Source: an uncultured Bacilli bacterium
GTDB taxonomy: Bacteria > Bacillota_I > Bacilli_A > RF39 > UBA660
Assembly: GCA_910589335.1 (NCBI GenBank)
Contig: CAJUTW010000055.1
Location: 1 to 6,807, forward strand
Reading direction: 5' to 3'
DNA length: 6,807 bases
The notes beneath the pieces are model-generated. The model was not told the origin of the DNA and searched no databases. It saw only the letters and a program-made list of their open reading frames with translations. Shown here piece by piece: positions 5,463 to 6,807 of the stretch (positions are counted from its first letter, which is position 1; each line of letters opens with the position of its first letter). The position numbers and the translations under genes were made by a program.

Positions 5463-6416
5463 ATGTATAAAAAAGTAGTTGTCATGGGTGGAGGTACAGG
5501 TATATCCTATCTACTAAAAGGCTTAAAAGATTTTCCAGTAGATATTACTGCAGTTATAACAGTTTCAGATAATGGAAGATCAACAGGAAAACTAAGAGAA
5601 GAATTTAATACACCAGCAGTAGGAGATATTAGAAAAGTAATTACTAATTTATCTCAAATAGATGAACCAATTAAAGAAATGATGTCATATAGATTTAAAA
5701 CATCAAGTGACTTAGATGGTCATGCCGTTGGTAATTTAATTCTAACAGCAATGTTAGATATAACTGGATCATTAAAAGACTCAATTTCATCATTAAGCAA
5801 ATTATTAGATGTAAGACATCAAGTTTTACCAATATCTGAAGATTCAAGTTTAACATTAATGGGATTAGATAAAGAAGGAAATATTATTGAAGGTGAAGAG
5901 CAAATAACAAAAGCTAATCGTCAGTTTGAACGAATTTTTTATAAAAATGAACCAAAAGTTCTTCCTGAAGTTTTAAAAGCACTAAAAGATGCTGATTTAA
6001 TTATTTTTAGTATGGGAAGTCTTTATACTAGTATTCTTCCAAATATTATTTGTAAAGAAGTAAAAGAAGTTTTAAATAAAACAAAAGCTCCATTAATGTA
6101 TATCTGTAATGCAGTTACTCAACCAGGAGAAACAGATGGTTTTACAGTTGGAGATCATATTAAATTATTAAACAAATATTTAGATAAGAAAAAATTAGAT
6201 GTTGTAATAGCAAGTAATACAAAAGTTAATCCCGAAATAGCAAAAAAATATGAAACAGAAGAACAAAAAGAACCAATTATTATTGATTATGATGAAATAG
6301 AAAAAACAAATACAGAATTAATTGAAGATAATCTTTTCACAATAGAAGATAATATGATAAGACATGACAGTTTAAAATTATGTTTTCAAATATTTTCATA
6401 TTTAATGAGGAAGTAA
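5463..6416 (+). CDS. yvcK: Gluconeogenesis factor YvcK/GlmR (CofD-like fold)
   Basis: A 317-residue member of the YvcK/GlmR family, related in fold to the CofD transferase. In B. subtilis the protein is needed on gluconeogenic carbon sources, binds UDP-N-acetylglucosamine and steers carbon to cell-wall precursors by stimulating GlmS. Visible motifs are the nucleotide-binding GGGTG (9-13), SDNGRSTGKLR (35-45), GD (54-55), GHAVGNL (86-92), MGSLYTSILPN (184-194) and NAVTQPGETDG (216-226). Two family motifs are altered: the usual DDGGSSGRLR is DNGRSTGKLR (D36 kept), and the usual GPGSLYTS is SMGSLYTS. Length is typical and the protein has no membrane segment, so it is cytosolic. A perfect AGGAGGT at 5449-5455, seven bases before the ATG, predicts strong translation. 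It follows lgt by 17 bases and precedes whiA by one. rapZ, its common upstream partner, is missing here. Confidence 0.95.
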   Translation: MYKKVVVMGGGTGISYLLKGLKDFPVDITAVITVSDNGRSTGKLREEFNTPAVGDIRKVITNLSQIDEPIKEMMSYRFKTSSDLDGHAVGNLILTAMLDITGSLKDSISSLSKLLDVRHQVLPISEDSSLTLMGLDKEGNIIEGEEQITKANRQFERIFYKNEPKVLPEVLKALKDADLIIFSMGSLYTSILPNIICKEVKEVLNKTKAPLMYICNAVTQPGETDGFTVGDHIKLLNKYLDKKKLDVVIASNTKVNPEIAKKYETEEQKEPIIIDYDEIEKTNTELIEDNLFTIEDNMIRHDSLKLCFQIFSYLMRK

Positions 6417-6417
6417 T

Positions 6418-6807
6418 ATGTCATATACAGTTAAAGTAAAAGAAGAAATATCAACTATAAAAAGTACAAAATCAGAAATCATCGCTGAATTATCTGGGTA
6501 TATAAAAAATAATTCAACTTTTCATGAAAAAAAAGTAACTATGACAACAGAAAATAAATTTTTAATTGATAGAGTTACTAATTCTTTAAAATTCTTATAT
6601 AACAATAATAGTAAAGTAGAAATTATAGAGAACTTAAATTTTAGTAAAAATGCCCTTTATCAAATTACATTAGAAGATAATTTAGATTATATTTTAAATG
6701 ATTTAGGTATTAGAGATAAAAATGGAAATTACTTCAAAACAGTACCTGAATATATAGTCGGTGCAAATGAAGAAATAAGAGCCTATTTACGTGGTACATT
6801 CCTAAGC
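6418..6807 (+). CDS. whiA: WhiA, N-terminal 130 residues (cut by window end)
   Basis: The frame opens at ATG 6418 and stays open for exactly 130 codons to the window end; the family is about 300 residues, so less than half is visible. WhiA combines a LAGLIDADG homing-endonuclease-like fold, without nuclease activity, with a C-terminal helix-turn-helix. It regulates sporulation division in Streptomyces and affects division and chromosome segregation in Bacillus. The start MSYTVKVKEEIS matches the family N-terminus, residues about 20-105 match the N-terminal domain, and RAYLRGTFLS (121-130) is the start of the LAGLIDADG-like domain, which the family usually continues with a glycine-rich turn. 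GAGGAAG (6407-6413), inside the end of yvcK, lies a few bases before the ATG. The one-base gap to yvcK indicates translational coupling, and yvcK-whiA is one of the most conserved pairs in Firmicutes and Actinobacteria. Confidence 0.92.
   Translation, partial: MSYTVKVKEEISTIKSTKSEIIAELSGYIKNNSTFHEKKVTMTTENKFLIDRVTNSLKFLYNNNSKVEIIENLNFSKNALYQITLEDNLDYILNDLGIRDKNGNYFKTVPEYIVGANEEIRAYLRGTFLS

Noticed and set aside
1..6807. Mycoplasma-type code with TGA read as Trp
   Set aside because: All the Trp codons I checked are TGG and every gene reaches family length under the standard code, although no gene here ends in TGA.
1..6807. CRISPR array, tRNA or rRNA genes, insertion sequences or attachment sites
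   Set aside because: I looked for spaced direct repeats, cloverleaf-like segments, transposase motifs and flanking duplications and found none. There is no stretch over 300 bases without a gene.

Overview
The window is a strongly AT-rich stretch of a low-GC Gram-positive chromosome, most likely a Bacilli or Erysipelotrichia/RF39-like lineage near the Mollicutes. The evidence is the base composition, purine-rich Shine-Dalgarno sites, and a uvrA / yvlD-like / lgt / yvcK / whiA gene order typical of Firmicutes. The standard code seems to apply: all 12 Trp codons in the five complete genes that contain Trp or were checked for it are TGG, and there is no in-frame TGA. None of the six visible stop codons is TGA (five TAA, one TAG). 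All genes lie on the + strand.

Layout. Positions 20-850 encode a radical SAM/SPASM enzyme of unknown substrate. A 95-base gap holds a good sigma-A-type promoter (889-917) for a 105-residue basic protein I do not recognise (946-1263). A strong intrinsic terminator (1295-1333) closes that unit. A second promoter (1368-1396) with an extended -10 then starts what looks like a five-gene operon running off the window. It contains uvrA (1415-4228), a four-TM YvlD-like membrane protein (4239-4664), lgt (4657-5445), yvcK/glmR (5463-6416) and whiA (6418 to the end, cut). Gene junctions are +10, -8, +17 and +1 bases, and I see no terminator or promoter between them.

How the genes relate. The operon mixes housekeeping functions: UvrA finds DNA lesions for nucleotide excision repair, Lgt does the first step of lipoprotein maturation, YvcK/GlmR balances carbon flow towards cell-wall precursors, and WhiA is a DNA-binding protein linked to division and chromosome segregation. 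It looks like a shortened merger of two common Firmicutes neighbourhoods (uvrB-uvrA-...-hprK-lgt and rapZ-yvcK-whiA). uvrB, hprK and rapZ are absent from their usual places.

No clearly new multi-gene system is visible. The points most worth a second look are two terminator-like, T-tailed foldbacks inside the yvlD-like gene, the unrecognised 105-residue protein with its own promoter and terminator, the near-leaderless start predicted for the uvrA transcript, and the loss of hprK and rapZ from the locus.
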